DNA from: JACMLD01 sp038229695
GTDB taxonomy: Bacteria; Bacteroidota; Bacteroidia; Chitinophagales; Chitinophagaceae
Direction: 5' to 3'
Length of the DNA stretch: 10,814 nucleotides
Assembly: GCA_038229695.1 (NCBI GenBank)
Contig: JBBROE010000135.1
Coordinates: 1-10,814 of the forward strand
The notes under the pieces are model-generated. The model did no database searches, was not told the DNA's origin, and saw only the letters and a list, made by a program, of their open reading frames with translations. This document shows, piece after piece, positions 1-6,818 of this stretch. The first letter of the stretch is position 1, and every line of letters begins with the position of its first letter. The translations under genes were made by a program, and so were the position numbers.

Positions 1-822
1 GGATCCCCGCTTGTACGCGACAACCGGTGTTCCGCAAAAAAATGATTCCGCCACGCTCAGTCCAAAGGGTTCCTCGAAATGGATAGGGTATAACAAAGCC
101 AGGGCATTGCCCAACAGCGCATCGCGCTCTTGCGGTCCGCAGTTTCCAGCATACAGCACCTCACGGCCATCCACAAACGGTTTTACTTCGTCTTCAAAAT
201 ATCGCTCATCCTGTACCAGTCCTGCAATAACCAGTTTCTTGCCGGCCTTCCGTGCAATGTGGATGGCATCAGCCGTCCCCTTATCTGGATGAATGCGGCC
301 AAGAAAAAGCAGGTAAGACCCGGGCTCCTCCCTGAACGTGAATGCGCTGGCATCGATCCCATTGTAAACCGTTCCGCAGTAGGAAAGATCCGGATGCCGG
401 TCTGCCTGGCTGATCGACACGTAGTAGCCATCTTTATTATATTTTTTATAAACCGGCACAATCAGGGGGGAAGAAAAACCATGTATGGTAGTCAGCACAG
501 TCGTGTCGATCAGCCGGGAATAGGTCAGGGGCAGGAAGTCGAAATGATTGTGTATTAAATCATATTCATCAGCCCGTTCCATCAGCTGGCTAATATGAAG
601 ACATTCGGAAACCTTTGTGTCCACGCCAGGCGTTTCGGAGCAGGGCTTTGCAATACACCAGGCAAGCCGGCCTGATGTAAGCGAATCACCGGTAGCGAAC
701 AACGTTACGTCTATCCCTTTAGCGACCAGTCCTTCGGCGAGATTGGAGGCAACCTGCTCCCAGGGTCCGTACCGGCGGGGTGGCGTACGCCAGGAGATCG
801 GTGACAGCAGTGCGATTCTCAT
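1..822 (-). CDS. GT4-family glycosyltransferase, C-terminus cut by window edge
   Basis: Retaining, nucleotide-sugar dependent glycosyltransferase of the GT-B fold, probably cytoplasmic or membrane-associated; donor and acceptor are unknown. The reading frame is open from the ATG at 822 to base 1, giving 274 residues with no stop, so the end lies outside the window. It begins MRIALLSPISW and carries a PPRRYGPWEQV segment (about 14-24) where GT4 enzymes have the N-terminal substrate loop. NHF (92-94), TIHG (112-115), YNGID (153-157) and FLGRIHPDKG (173-182) follow. The GT4 E-x7-E donor-site signature is EPFGLSVAE with E251 and E259, and then GTPVVAYKRGS before the cut. About 70-100 residues are probably missing compared with usual family length. 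The start is 14 bases after the stop of the larger transferase, with no Shine-Dalgarno sequence, so the two are probably one transcript. Family assignment is strong; the product is not predictable. Confidence 0.9.
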   Translation of the reverse strand, partial: MRIALLSPISWRTPPRRYGPWEQVASNLAEGLVAKGIDVTLFATGDSLTSGRLAWCIAKPCSETPGVDTKVSECLHISQLMERADEYDLIHNHFDFLPLTYSRLIDTTVLTTIHGFSSPLIVPVYKKYNKDGYYVSISQADRHPDLSYCGTVYNGIDASAFTFREEPGSYLLFLGRIHPDKGTADAIHIARKAGKKLVIAGLVQDERYFEDEVKPFVDGREVLYAGNCGPQERDALLGNALALLYPIHFEEPFGLSVAESFFCGTPVVAYKRGS

Positions 823-836
823 AATTGTTACGCCGG

Positions 837-3143
837 TTAAGACATGCTAACGGGCAACTTTTTTCCTTTCGTCACCAACGGCTTCTGCAACTCCTCCAGC
901 GAATCCTCCTTTGCCGGCAGGTAACTGTCTTCTATGGTCTGCAACAGCGTAAGGTGAGAAATAAGGTAGGCAAGGGTACTCTCGGCTCCCTGGTTCCGGT
1001 TTACGCCATAACTTTCCAGCCCGTCACAACATCCTTTCGTTTCGTAATCATACAGGCTGATACGCAAATCATTTTCCCCCAGGAACCACATGAAAGAAGT
1101 ATACAGGTTGTCCAGGCTCACCTTATCCTTCGTCAGCGCGTATGCCTCCTGGAACAACAGCACCATGCCCATGGCATCAATGGGCTGTTGGGCAAAAGTG
1201 GATTGCTTACCATTTCGCGTGTACCAGTTTTCGTTTCCGATTACGGACAGGTACCCGTTTTGAAGGGTAAGGGCAGAAAGAAAATGCATCGATTCCAGGG
1301 CCACTTTCAGCAGGCCCTCATCCTTGAGCACGCTTCCGGCATGCAGTAAAGACAATGGCAATACGGCGTTGTCGTAGGTAAGCGACGGCTCAAACCATTT
1401 CCAGCCGGGTTCATAGTGACATGCATAATGTTTTACCAGCGTACCAGCCAGCTTCCTTAATTCTTCAGACATGCCAAGGTCTCCTGGGTTGGTTCGCAGG
1501 TAATAACTTAATCCAATCATTGAATTCGCCACCCCTCGTATGGACTGCAGCCGGGTGAAATTAGGAACGGCCCGCATAAAAATTTCACGCGCTGACTGGA
1601 AGTAGGCGTCATTTGGCGCATTACCCAACAGGTAGCCTAAAGCCCACATCGCCCGCCCGAATGAATCTTCGGATCCCACTTCATCAAGAAAATTCCGGTT
1701 AAAACTGAGGAAATTCCGGAACGTTCCGTTTTCATGCTGCATGTAGTGGATATAGCTCAGGTATACCGGCATCAGCTCCAGGGTCAGGGGATGTTTCTTT
1801 TGTTTATAGGCCATGGTCACCATTAGCAATGCCCTTGCGTTATCGTCCAGGCAATACCCTTCCTTGAGGTTCGGAATGCCAAATTTCGCGTGCTGTATAA
1901 TACCGGTGTCATCAGTAAGGCGCTTCACATGTTCCAGCGCGAATGGAGGCAGGATCAGCGGATCGAAGGCCACTTCCTTTTTACTGTAATCCCATTTGTT
2001 TTCCTGTAATATGTAACGGCTCAGGGAAAGATATTTTTTACCAATCTTAGGCCAGGTAATCTGTCGACCATAGGCTTTGGCCTTACCACGCAGGCCCTGC
2101 ATATATGCATCGTCGCCGAGCAACTCCATTAAAATTTCCGAAAGCCCTGCGCTGTCATTAAAATCGAATAACCGCCCCCTGCCTTCATCAAGCAGTTCCT
2201 GTGCGTGCCAGTAAGGCGTCGACACCACGGCACAGCCTGCCCCTACGGCATAGGCTAAGGTGCCACTGGTAATCTGGGCTTCATTGAGATAAGGGGTGAT
2301 ATAGATGTCAGCTGCGGAAAGGTATTTAAAGAGTTTCTTTTCACTTACAAACTCATTCATGAACAGTACATGCTTCTCCAGCTTTAGCTTTTTCACCAGT
2401 TGTAACAGGAAAATTCGGTATTCTTCTCCCGAATGGCGGATGACGGCAGGATGGGTCTTGCCCAGGATGATATATACCAGGTCAGGATGCTTCGCTACCA
2501 CAGCGGGGAGCGCCTGTATAACGGTTTCGATGCCCTTGTTTCGGCCGATGAGACCGAACGTCAGCAATATTTTTTTATGCTCCAGTTTGAATTCCCTTTT
2601 CGATTCCTGCTGGCTGAAGGAAAGATCTGGAACACCATGCGCAATCACTTTTACTTTCTCTGCGGGAACACGATAAATTTCGGTCAAAAAATCAAGCGCC
2701 TTGTAGGTCATCACTACAGTACGGGCAGCCATCTTACTGATTTCTGTGAGGATCGCTTTTTCGTTATAAGAAGGATGCTTGAGCACCGTATGGTAAACGG
2801 CGACAAACGGTATTTCCAGCCTGTGCAGCAATGGTAAAATGTAAATTCCACTCTGCCCTCCGTAAATTCCGAATTCATGTTCCAGTATACATATATCTGC
2901 ACCGCTCCGGTTGATAAAAGCCGCGGCGTCAATATAATCAGTCTGCTGGTTCTGCCGTATATTGTACACTACTTCTTCCGCGTAATCATAATTAATCTCC
3001 TGGTCATTAATGGCCACCACCATTCCTTCATGCATCTCATCCCGTCCCACTACAGTTCGGATCATCGCCGAAAACTTGTTCTGCGTAAACGTTCCGATTC
3101 CACATTCCCGGGGAGGATAGGTGCCTATAAATGCTATTTTCAT
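837..3143 (-). CDS. GT4-type glycosyltransferase fused to a C-terminal helical (alpha/alpha-like) domain
   Basis: A 768-residue two-part protein. Residues 1 to about 380 form a GT-B glycosyltransferase: the N-terminal nucleotide-fold start GTYPPRECGIGTFT (7-20), EHEFGIYGG (88-96), AHGVPD (168-173), FGLIGRNKGIE (196-206) and a donor-site region from PYLNEAQITSGTLAYAVGAG (284-303) to STP (308-310). Residues from about 395 to 740 look like a different, helix-rich domain with repeated aromatic and acidic clusters: GYCLDDNARALL (429-440), SEDSFGRAMWALGY (491-504), WFEPSLTYDNAVLPL (583-597), QQPIDAMGM (652-660) and DGLESYGVNRNQGAEST (707-723). Such spacing recalls (alpha/alpha)6-barrel sugar-processing enzymes, but that is inference from pattern, not an identified family. 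There are no membrane segments or signal peptide, so it is likely cytoplasmic. It is the first gene of a leftward cassette with the partial GT4 gene. The ATG at 3143 is chosen because it directly precedes the conserved MKIAFIGTYPP beginning. The role may be synthesis and trimming or sensing of a mannose-like glycan, but this is unproven. Confidence 0.88.
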   Translation of the reverse strand: MKIAFIGTYPPRECGIGTFTQNKFSAMIRTVVGRDEMHEGMVVAINDQEINYDYAEEVVYNIRQNQQTDYIDAAAFINRSGADICILEHEFGIYGGQSGIYILPLLHRLEIPFVAVYHTVLKHPSYNEKAILTEISKMAARTVVMTYKALDFLTEIYRVPAEKVKVIAHGVPDLSFSQQESKREFKLEHKKILLTFGLIGRNKGIETVIQALPAVVAKHPDLVYIILGKTHPAVIRHSGEEYRIFLLQLVKKLKLEKHVLFMNEFVSEKKLFKYLSAADIYITPYLNEAQITSGTLAYAVGAGCAVVSTPYWHAQELLDEGRGRLFDFNDSAGLSEILMELLGDDAYMQGLRGKAKAYGRQITWPKIGKKYLSLSRYILQENKWDYSKKEVAFDPLILPPFALEHVKRLTDDTGIIQHAKFGIPNLKEGYCLDDNARALLMVTMAYKQKKHPLTLELMPVYLSYIHYMQHENGTFRNFLSFNRNFLDEVGSEDSFGRAMWALGYLLGNAPNDAYFQSAREIFMRAVPNFTRLQSIRGVANSMIGLSYYLRTNPGDLGMSEELRKLAGTLVKHYACHYEPGWKWFEPSLTYDNAVLPLSLLHAGSVLKDEGLLKVALESMHFLSALTLQNGYLSVIGNENWYTRNGKQSTFAQQPIDAMGMVLLFQEAYALTKDKVSLDNLYTSFMWFLGENDLRISLYDYETKGCCDGLESYGVNRNQGAESTLAYLISHLTLLQTIEDSYLPAKEDSLEELQKPLVTKGKKLPVSMS

Positions 3144-3586
3144 ACGTAATTAGTGCTTTTTTCGTGTTTATTGCCGTACAGGGAAATCACTTTCCGCGCC
3201 AGACACTTGTTTAAAAAATAATGCCAGATTAATCTTTGCCCGATTGGAGAAAACACTTAGACTGAAGTTGCTTTGCTATACATTCAGTTTGGAACTAGCG
3301 GCGTAAAATTTCCCGGTTTACACCCCAGTTAAAAATCAGGAGCCTGGATGCGGGTTGTAGCATAGACCAGCCTGTTACCGGACTCTGAACGGCCGTGCAA
3401 TCGTGTGGAAAATCTTACACATACAAAGCGGGAACAAAAAAATTATGCGGGCTTTCACTTGGCCTGGCAACAGCTGCGGGCAGGCAATCGGTAACAAGGA
3501 AGATATTTATTTTTATCCGAACGCTTCAAATCTTTACACCCCAATGTAACAACGGTGTCAGCTTATAAGCAGAAGTTTTCAGCCTA
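3144..3586. other. 443-base intergenic region without a convincing gene
   Basis: This region lies between the start of the glycosyltransferase cassette and the stop of fabV, so it should hold the cassette promoter (minus strand) and any fabV terminator. I found no perfect TAnnTTTG box on the minus strand and no strong hairpin followed by a T run. On the plus strand there are two imperfect promoter-like arrangements: TTG (3207-3209), 21 bases, then AATCTTTG (3231-3238); and TTG (3244-3246), 21 bases, then TTGCTTTG (3268-3275). Neither faces an annotated gene. A 34-codon frame (3445-3549, plus) has no recognisable features. A 10-base perfect palindrome is at 3561-3570. Otherwise I see nothing in it. 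Confidence 0.6.
3561..3570. repeat. Perfect 10-base palindrome GCTTATAAGC
   Basis: GCTTATAAGC is its own reverse complement and sits 16 bases beyond the fabV stop codon. It could be a protein-binding site or chance. As an RNA hairpin it has no loop to speak of, so it is a poor terminator. A second small inverted repeat, AGCCT (3581-3585) with AGGCT (3594-3598), spans the fabV stop codon; it is equally weak and lacks a downstream T run on the minus strand. Confidence 0.35.
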
Positions 3587-4780
3587 CTAGACGAGGCTGC
3601 GAATAGCGATCATTTCTTCGGTATCCAGGGCATAGTCGATTCCCGCGATACCAAAGCCAAAGAGTGAAAAAAAATCATCCCGGTAGCCATTCAGATCGGC
3701 AATTTCCGGGAGTGTTTGGGTGGAGGCCAGCTTCCATCGCGCAGCTACCTCCTTTTGTACATCGGCACGCATCTCCAAGTCATCAATCCTTATCCGGCCC
3801 TGCGCATCTACTTCAACCTCCCCGTCACTGGTAAACAAACGTTCACGGAACAGGCGTAAGATCTGTTCCATGCATCCTTCATGAATACCTTTCTCTTTCA
3901 TAATCCTGAACAAAATTGAGATGTACAAAGGTATTACGGGAATGGCCGCGCTCGCCTGGGTCACGAGTGCTTTATTCACAGATACGTATGCCTTGCCCCC
4001 GGATGCAGCCAGTTTTGAAGTGATCTGTGAAGCCGCTTTTTCAAGGTCATCTTTTGCGGCGCCGATAGAGCCGTTGCGATAAATGGGTACCGTAAGCGAA
4101 GGACCGATATAAGAATACGCAATGGTTACCGCACCATTTGCCAGTACACCGGCCGCGGATAACGCATCAATCCACCGCTGCCAGTCGTCTCCGCCCATTA
4201 CCTCCACCGTATCATCTACCTCTTTACCGGTAGCGGGTGGTATTGCTATTTCGGATACCTGACCAGTATGAAAATCCACCGTTTTATTCTTGTACGTTTC
4301 ACCAATGGGTTTGATGACGGACTTATACAGTTCCCCGGTAACAGGATGTTTTCGGGCAGGGGAGGCAAGACTGTAAATGACGAGGTCAGTCTCGCCCCAG
4401 TCTTTTTTGATCAGGGCTATCGTTTGTTGCTTGATTTCGTCCGAAAAGGCATCTCCGTTTATGTTGCCCGCATATAACCCTTCCCGGGCAGCTTCCTTTT
4501 CGAAAGCGGCCGTGTTATACCACCCGGGAGAAGCGGTCTTGCCCGGAACCGGCGGTTTTTCAAAAAAGACGCCTATCGTCGAGGCCCGCAGGGTAAAGGC
4601 CGCCGCGATGCGCGAGGAAAGTCCAAACCCCGTGGACGCGCCTATCACCAGCACCTTGCGGGCACCACTAATAGGCCTACCAGCACTCATATAGGCAATC
4701 TGCCGGCTGACGTTGCTGGCACATCCCCCGGGATGAGCGGTCAGGCATATAAATCCCCGGGTTCTGGGTTCAATGAGCAT
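3587..4780 (-). CDS. fabV: Enoyl-[acyl-carrier-protein] reductase FabV (FabV/TER family)
   Basis: Catalyses the last step of each round of type II fatty-acid elongation, the NAD(P)H-dependent reduction of trans-2-enoyl-ACP, in the cytoplasm. At 397 residues it has full family length and matches the family end to end: the N-terminal EPRTRGFICLTAHPGGC (4-20), the nucleotide-binding GASTGFG (47-53), and VFFEKP (71-76) with E74 at the acidic position tied to NADH preference in this family. Next come INGDAFSDE (107-115), YSLASPARK (136-144) and VMGGDDW (194-200). The active-site Y-x8-K is complete, with Y234 and K243, and the substrate-loop VNKALVTQASAAIPVIP (268-284) is present. The ATG at 4780 gives the conserved N-terminus. 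FabV enzymes are known for intrinsic triclosan insensitivity, unlike FabI. The same family includes trans-2-enoyl-CoA reductases (TER), so CoA esters are an alternative substrate. It stands alone, divergent from the kinase gene; other fab genes are not in the window. Confidence 0.96.
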   Translation of the reverse strand: MLIEPRTRGFICLTAHPGGCASNVSRQIAYMSAGRPISGARKVLVIGASTGFGLSSRIAAAFTLRASTIGVFFEKPPVPGKTASPGWYNTAAFEKEAAREGLYAGNINGDAFSDEIKQQTIALIKKDWGETDLVIYSLASPARKHPVTGELYKSVIKPIGETYKNKTVDFHTGQVSEIAIPPATGKEVDDTVEVMGGDDWQRWIDALSAAGVLANGAVTIAYSYIGPSLTVPIYRNGSIGAAKDDLEKAASQITSKLAASGGKAYVSVNKALVTQASAAIPVIPLYISILFRIMKEKGIHEGCMEQILRLFRERLFTSDGEVEVDAQGRIRIDDLEMRADVQKEVAARWKLASTQTLPEIADLNGYRDDFFSLFGFGIAGIDYALDTEEMIAIRSLV

Positions 4781-4926
4781 GCTTAAATAATCGGGTTAAT
4801 TTGAGGCACTGAAGGTAACAGAAATGCCTGATATAAAAGGCTACAGCCATACCTAAACGCTTTTAGGGAATAGGAGGCCTTGCAGGCTGCCCATAGGTTG
4901 CCTGTTAATTGCTTGCCGGATAATGC

Positions 4927-4934
4927 TATTTTTG
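4927..4934 (+). promoter_or_regulatory. Putative -7 promoter box TATTTTTG upstream of the HipA-like kinase gene
   Basis: TATTTTTG matches the Bacteroidota primary sigma factor -7 consensus TAnnTTTG at every fixed position. It lies 44 bases before the TTG start codon, predicting transcription from about 4940 and a leader of roughly 38 bases. The -33 TTTG element is not at ideal spacing: the nearest upstream TTGs are at 4898-4900 and 4909-4911, 26 and 15 bases away, which lowers confidence. An imperfect CCGG-flanked element (4935-4952) follows immediately downstream. Confidence 0.45.
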
Positions 4935-4978
4935 CCGGTGTTCTAAACCGGTAACCTAAAAAAGCTATTTCTCTACCA

Positions 4979-5776
4979 TTGCCTGTCGTTTCCCCCGATA
5001 TCAGAACTGTCCAGGTAGTTCGTTACGTCACCCCGCTGCGCGAAGGAGGTTCCCTGCCCGCTATCGCCGAAGCGGATGACGGATTTCTATATGTCATTAA
5101 ATTCCGCGGTGCAGGACAGGGACCCAAATCACTTATCGCTGAATTTATTGGTGGCGAAATTGCCCGCTCACTGGGTCTCAGAGTTCCTGAAATCGTATGG
5201 GCAGAACTGGACACCGCCTTCGGCCGGACGGAGCCCGACGAGGAGATACAGGATTTACTGAAAGCCAGTGTAGGTACCAATATCGGGCTGCATTATCTTT
5301 CGGGTTCCATCACGTTTGACCCCGCCGTAAGCCGGGTAGAGCCAGGCCTTGCCGCAGATATTGTGTGGCTGGACTGCCTCCTGATGAATGTCGACCGTAC
5401 ATTTCGCAATACCAATATGCTGCTGTGGCACAAGGATCTCTGGCTGATCGACCACGGAGCTTGCCTGTATTTTCATCATGCCTGGGAGAACTGGCAACAA
5501 CAGGCCATCCGCCCGTTCACACTGGTAAAAGACCACGTACTGCTTCCGCAGGCGGGTGATGTACACGCTGCAGATGCACGGCTTCGCTCAAAACTAACGG
5601 TGCCCCTTATCCGAAGTATCGTGGAAAACGTACCGGAAGCCTGGCTGAAGCCGGACTCGCCATTTGCAACGGTTACCGAACACCGGGAGGCCTATATAAA
5701 ATTCCTTGAACTGCGACTCGCCAACGCATCGGTGTTTATAAAAGAAGCTGAATATGCCAGACAAAACCTTATTTGA
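4979..5776 (+). CDS. HipA-like kinase (stand-alone HipA_2-type domain)
   Basis: A 265-residue protein with the core of the HipA Ser/Thr-kinase fold but none of the N-terminal subdomain of full HipA (about 440 residues). Visible elements are a likely ATP-anchoring lysine K41 in YVIKFRG, a helix with E55 and E60 in AEFIGGEIARSLGLRVPE, the catalytic loop MNVDRTFRNTN (136-146) with D139 and N144 in HipA's D-x4-N spacing, and the metal-binding LIDHG (156-160) with D158. The key residues look intact, so an active kinase is plausible; its target is unknown. No HipB-like DNA-binding partner is adjacent. Instead the DUF3037 gene overlaps its 3' end by 23 bases, a pairing I recognise from other bacterial genomes. 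The start is TTG at 4979: an in-frame stop at 4952-4954 closes the frame upstream, no ATG or GTG occurs between, and the first in-frame ATG is codon 136, inside the catalytic loop. A TTG start suggests modest translation. Confidence 0.85.
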   Translation: MPVVSPDIRTVQVVRYVTPLREGGSLPAIAEADDGFLYVIKFRGAGQGPKSLIAEFIGGEIARSLGLRVPEIVWAELDTAFGRTEPDEEIQDLLKASVGTNIGLHYLSGSITFDPAVSRVEPGLAADIVWLDCLLMNVDRTFRNTNMLLWHKDLWLIDHGACLYFHHAWENWQQQAIRPFTLVKDHVLLPQAGDVHAADARLRSKLTVPLIRSIVENVPEAWLKPDSPFATVTEHREAYIKFLELRLANASVFIKEAEYARQNLI

Positions 5777-6140
5777 ATATGCAGTCCTGCGGGTAGTACC
5801 CAAAGTGGAGCGGGAAGAATTCTGTAATGTCGGTGTAGTACTCTATTGCCCAAAACTGAAATTTCTAGGCGTACTGTACCATCTTGACGGCGAACGCCTC
5901 AAAGCCTTTGCGTGCGAACTGGACGTACCCGAAGTTGGACAATACCTCCAGGCGTTTGAAAAAATATGCGCCGGGTCAAGGGACAGCGGTCCCATCGGCA
6001 AACTACCGGTCGCAGACAGGTTCCGGTGGCTGACCGCCGCCCGCAGCACCGTGGTACAGACCTCGCGCACGCATTCGGGTCTTTCAGATAATGTGGAAGA
6101 AACACTGACCAGCCTGCATATGCAGCTGGTGCTTTGTTAA
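5754..6140 (+). CDS. DUF3037 domain protein, partner of the HipA-like kinase
   Basis: A 128-residue protein of uncharacterised family DUF3037. Recognisable family features are FEYAVLRVVPKVEREEFCNV (7-26), then GVVLYC (27-32), a middle region with LDGERLKAF (44-52), and a second conserved block with IGKLPVADRFRWLTAARST (81-99) followed by VQTSRTHSGL. It is acidic-to-neutral and soluble, with no signal peptide or membrane segment. The ATG at 5754 lies 23 bases inside the kinase gene, which argues for translational coupling and a shared function. No Shine-Dalgarno sequence is clear. Function is unknown; being a regulator, adaptor or substrate of the kinase are all possible inferences. The stop is 12 bases from the stop of the convergent YcxB-like gene. 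Confidence 0.88.
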   Translation: MPDKTLFEYAVLRVVPKVEREEFCNVGVVLYCPKLKFLGVLYHLDGERLKAFACELDVPEVGQYLQAFEKICAGSRDSGPIGKLPVADRFRWLTAARSTVVQTSRTHSGLSDNVEETLTSLHMQLVLC

Positions 6141-6152
6141 ACGTTGGTGAGG

Positions 6153-6650
6153 TTATCCAAGGTTATTCCTGACCTGGTATTGCTGGAGTATGGCTTTTAT
6201 CGCCTCGCGTTGTGTGCCGCTCACATCCCGGCGCGGTATCAAATTAATGACTTCCCTGTTTTTCCAGATGATAAGGCAGTCCCTCGTCTCCGTCACGCGG
6301 TAGACTGCCGCCCAGTCAGTGACGGTTGTGCCTGCACTGCTTTCGCAAACGATACCACCCTTCCGGAAAATATACCGGAGCGGCTCCCGCACCACGGCGT
6401 TGGCATAAAAGTTCTTTCGTGCAGTATACGCTGTACTCGCCACGTAAAAAACAGCCATGCCCAACCCGATTACACTTTGCAACCAGTGAAACGGAATATG
6501 CCGGGCCATAGCAAATGCGGCGGGAAAAATAATCATTAGTACAATCACCAGCATCAGGAGCCGGCTGTTCATCCGCCTGAACAGTACGATGAAATTCACC
6601 TTAACAAAATCAGGCAAGGTCAGTCTGGTATCAATGACAACATCTTTCAT
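6153..6650 (-). CDS. YcxB-like two-pass membrane protein
   Basis: A 165-residue membrane protein of unknown function. Two hydrophobic segments are seen at about 31-48 (LLMLVIVLMIIFPAAFAM) and 54-76. They are followed by a soluble C-terminal part (about 90-157) with the pattern of YcxB-type domains: GIVCESSAGTTVTDWAAVYRV (split around residue 109), a short strand CLIIWKNREVINLIPRRDVS, then a closing helix. The frame extends upstream to an ATG at 6734, but the ATG at 6650 is preferred: the extra 28 residues are Arg- and Pro-rich and unlike the family, and GGGAG lies just before 6650. The gene converges on the kinase/DUF3037 pair with 12 bases between stops, and diverges from the alpha/beta hydrolase. 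The family assignment rests on architecture and a short motif, so it is moderate. Confidence 0.7.
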   Translation of the reverse strand: MKDVVIDTRLTLPDFVKVNFIVLFRRMNSRLLMLVIVLMIIFPAAFAMARHIPFHWLQSVIGLGMAVFYVASTAYTARKNFYANAVVREPLRYIFRKGGIVCESSAGTTVTDWAAVYRVTETRDCLIIWKNREVINLIPRRDVSGTQREAIKAILQQYQVRNNLG

Positions 6651-6818
6651 ACTCCCACTTATTGGCAGCAAAGCCGGTTTTATGCGCGAAAATAGTCTAT
6701 CCCGTGCCGGTGGACGCCCGGACCGCGAAAACAATTATCAAAAAATTGGGACGGTATGAATTGTTCTGGCATATTTTTTTTAGCTACGTCAGCCGATAAT
6801 TTACCCGTATAAATTACT

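Noticed and set aside
1..6. Window begins exactly on GGATCC (a BamHI site)
   Set aside because: A second such site occurs at about 1673 and the glycosyltransferase frame is intact through base 1, so this says nothing about the biology.
837..1349. Long plus-strand frames opposite the glycosyltransferase genes (for example 825-1349 and 130-558)
   Set aside because: They are antisense to strongly supported coding sequences and their translations show no domain-like pattern.
3377..3388. ACCGGACTCTGA, which resembles the anticodon arm of a glutamine tRNA
   Set aside because: The opposite half of the stem is not complementary beyond three pairs, there is no T-loop GGTTCRA nearby and no acceptor stem can be formed, so neither a tRNA nor a clear tRNA remnant is supported.
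3445..3549. 34-codon plus-strand frame starting ATG in the intergenic region
   Set aside because: No ribosome binding site, no recognisable motif and no closely placed promoter; frames this short occur by chance.
6151..6166. Direct repeat GGTTAT separated by CCAA between the convergent genes
   Set aside because: It lies over the end of the YcxB-like coding sequence and is explained by its last codons; no sign of a mobile-element footprint.
6651..6734. 28-residue N-terminal extension of the YcxB-like protein from an ATG at 6734
   Set aside because: The extension is Arg- and Pro-rich and unlike the family, while the ATG at 6650 follows GGGAG and gives a normal N-terminus.
6798..6806. AATTTACCC shared by the upstream regions of the alpha/beta hydrolase (6798-6806) and the M28 peptidase (9112-9120)
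   Set aside because: A single shared 9-mer at different distances from the starts (12 and 16 bases) is not enough to claim a common operator.
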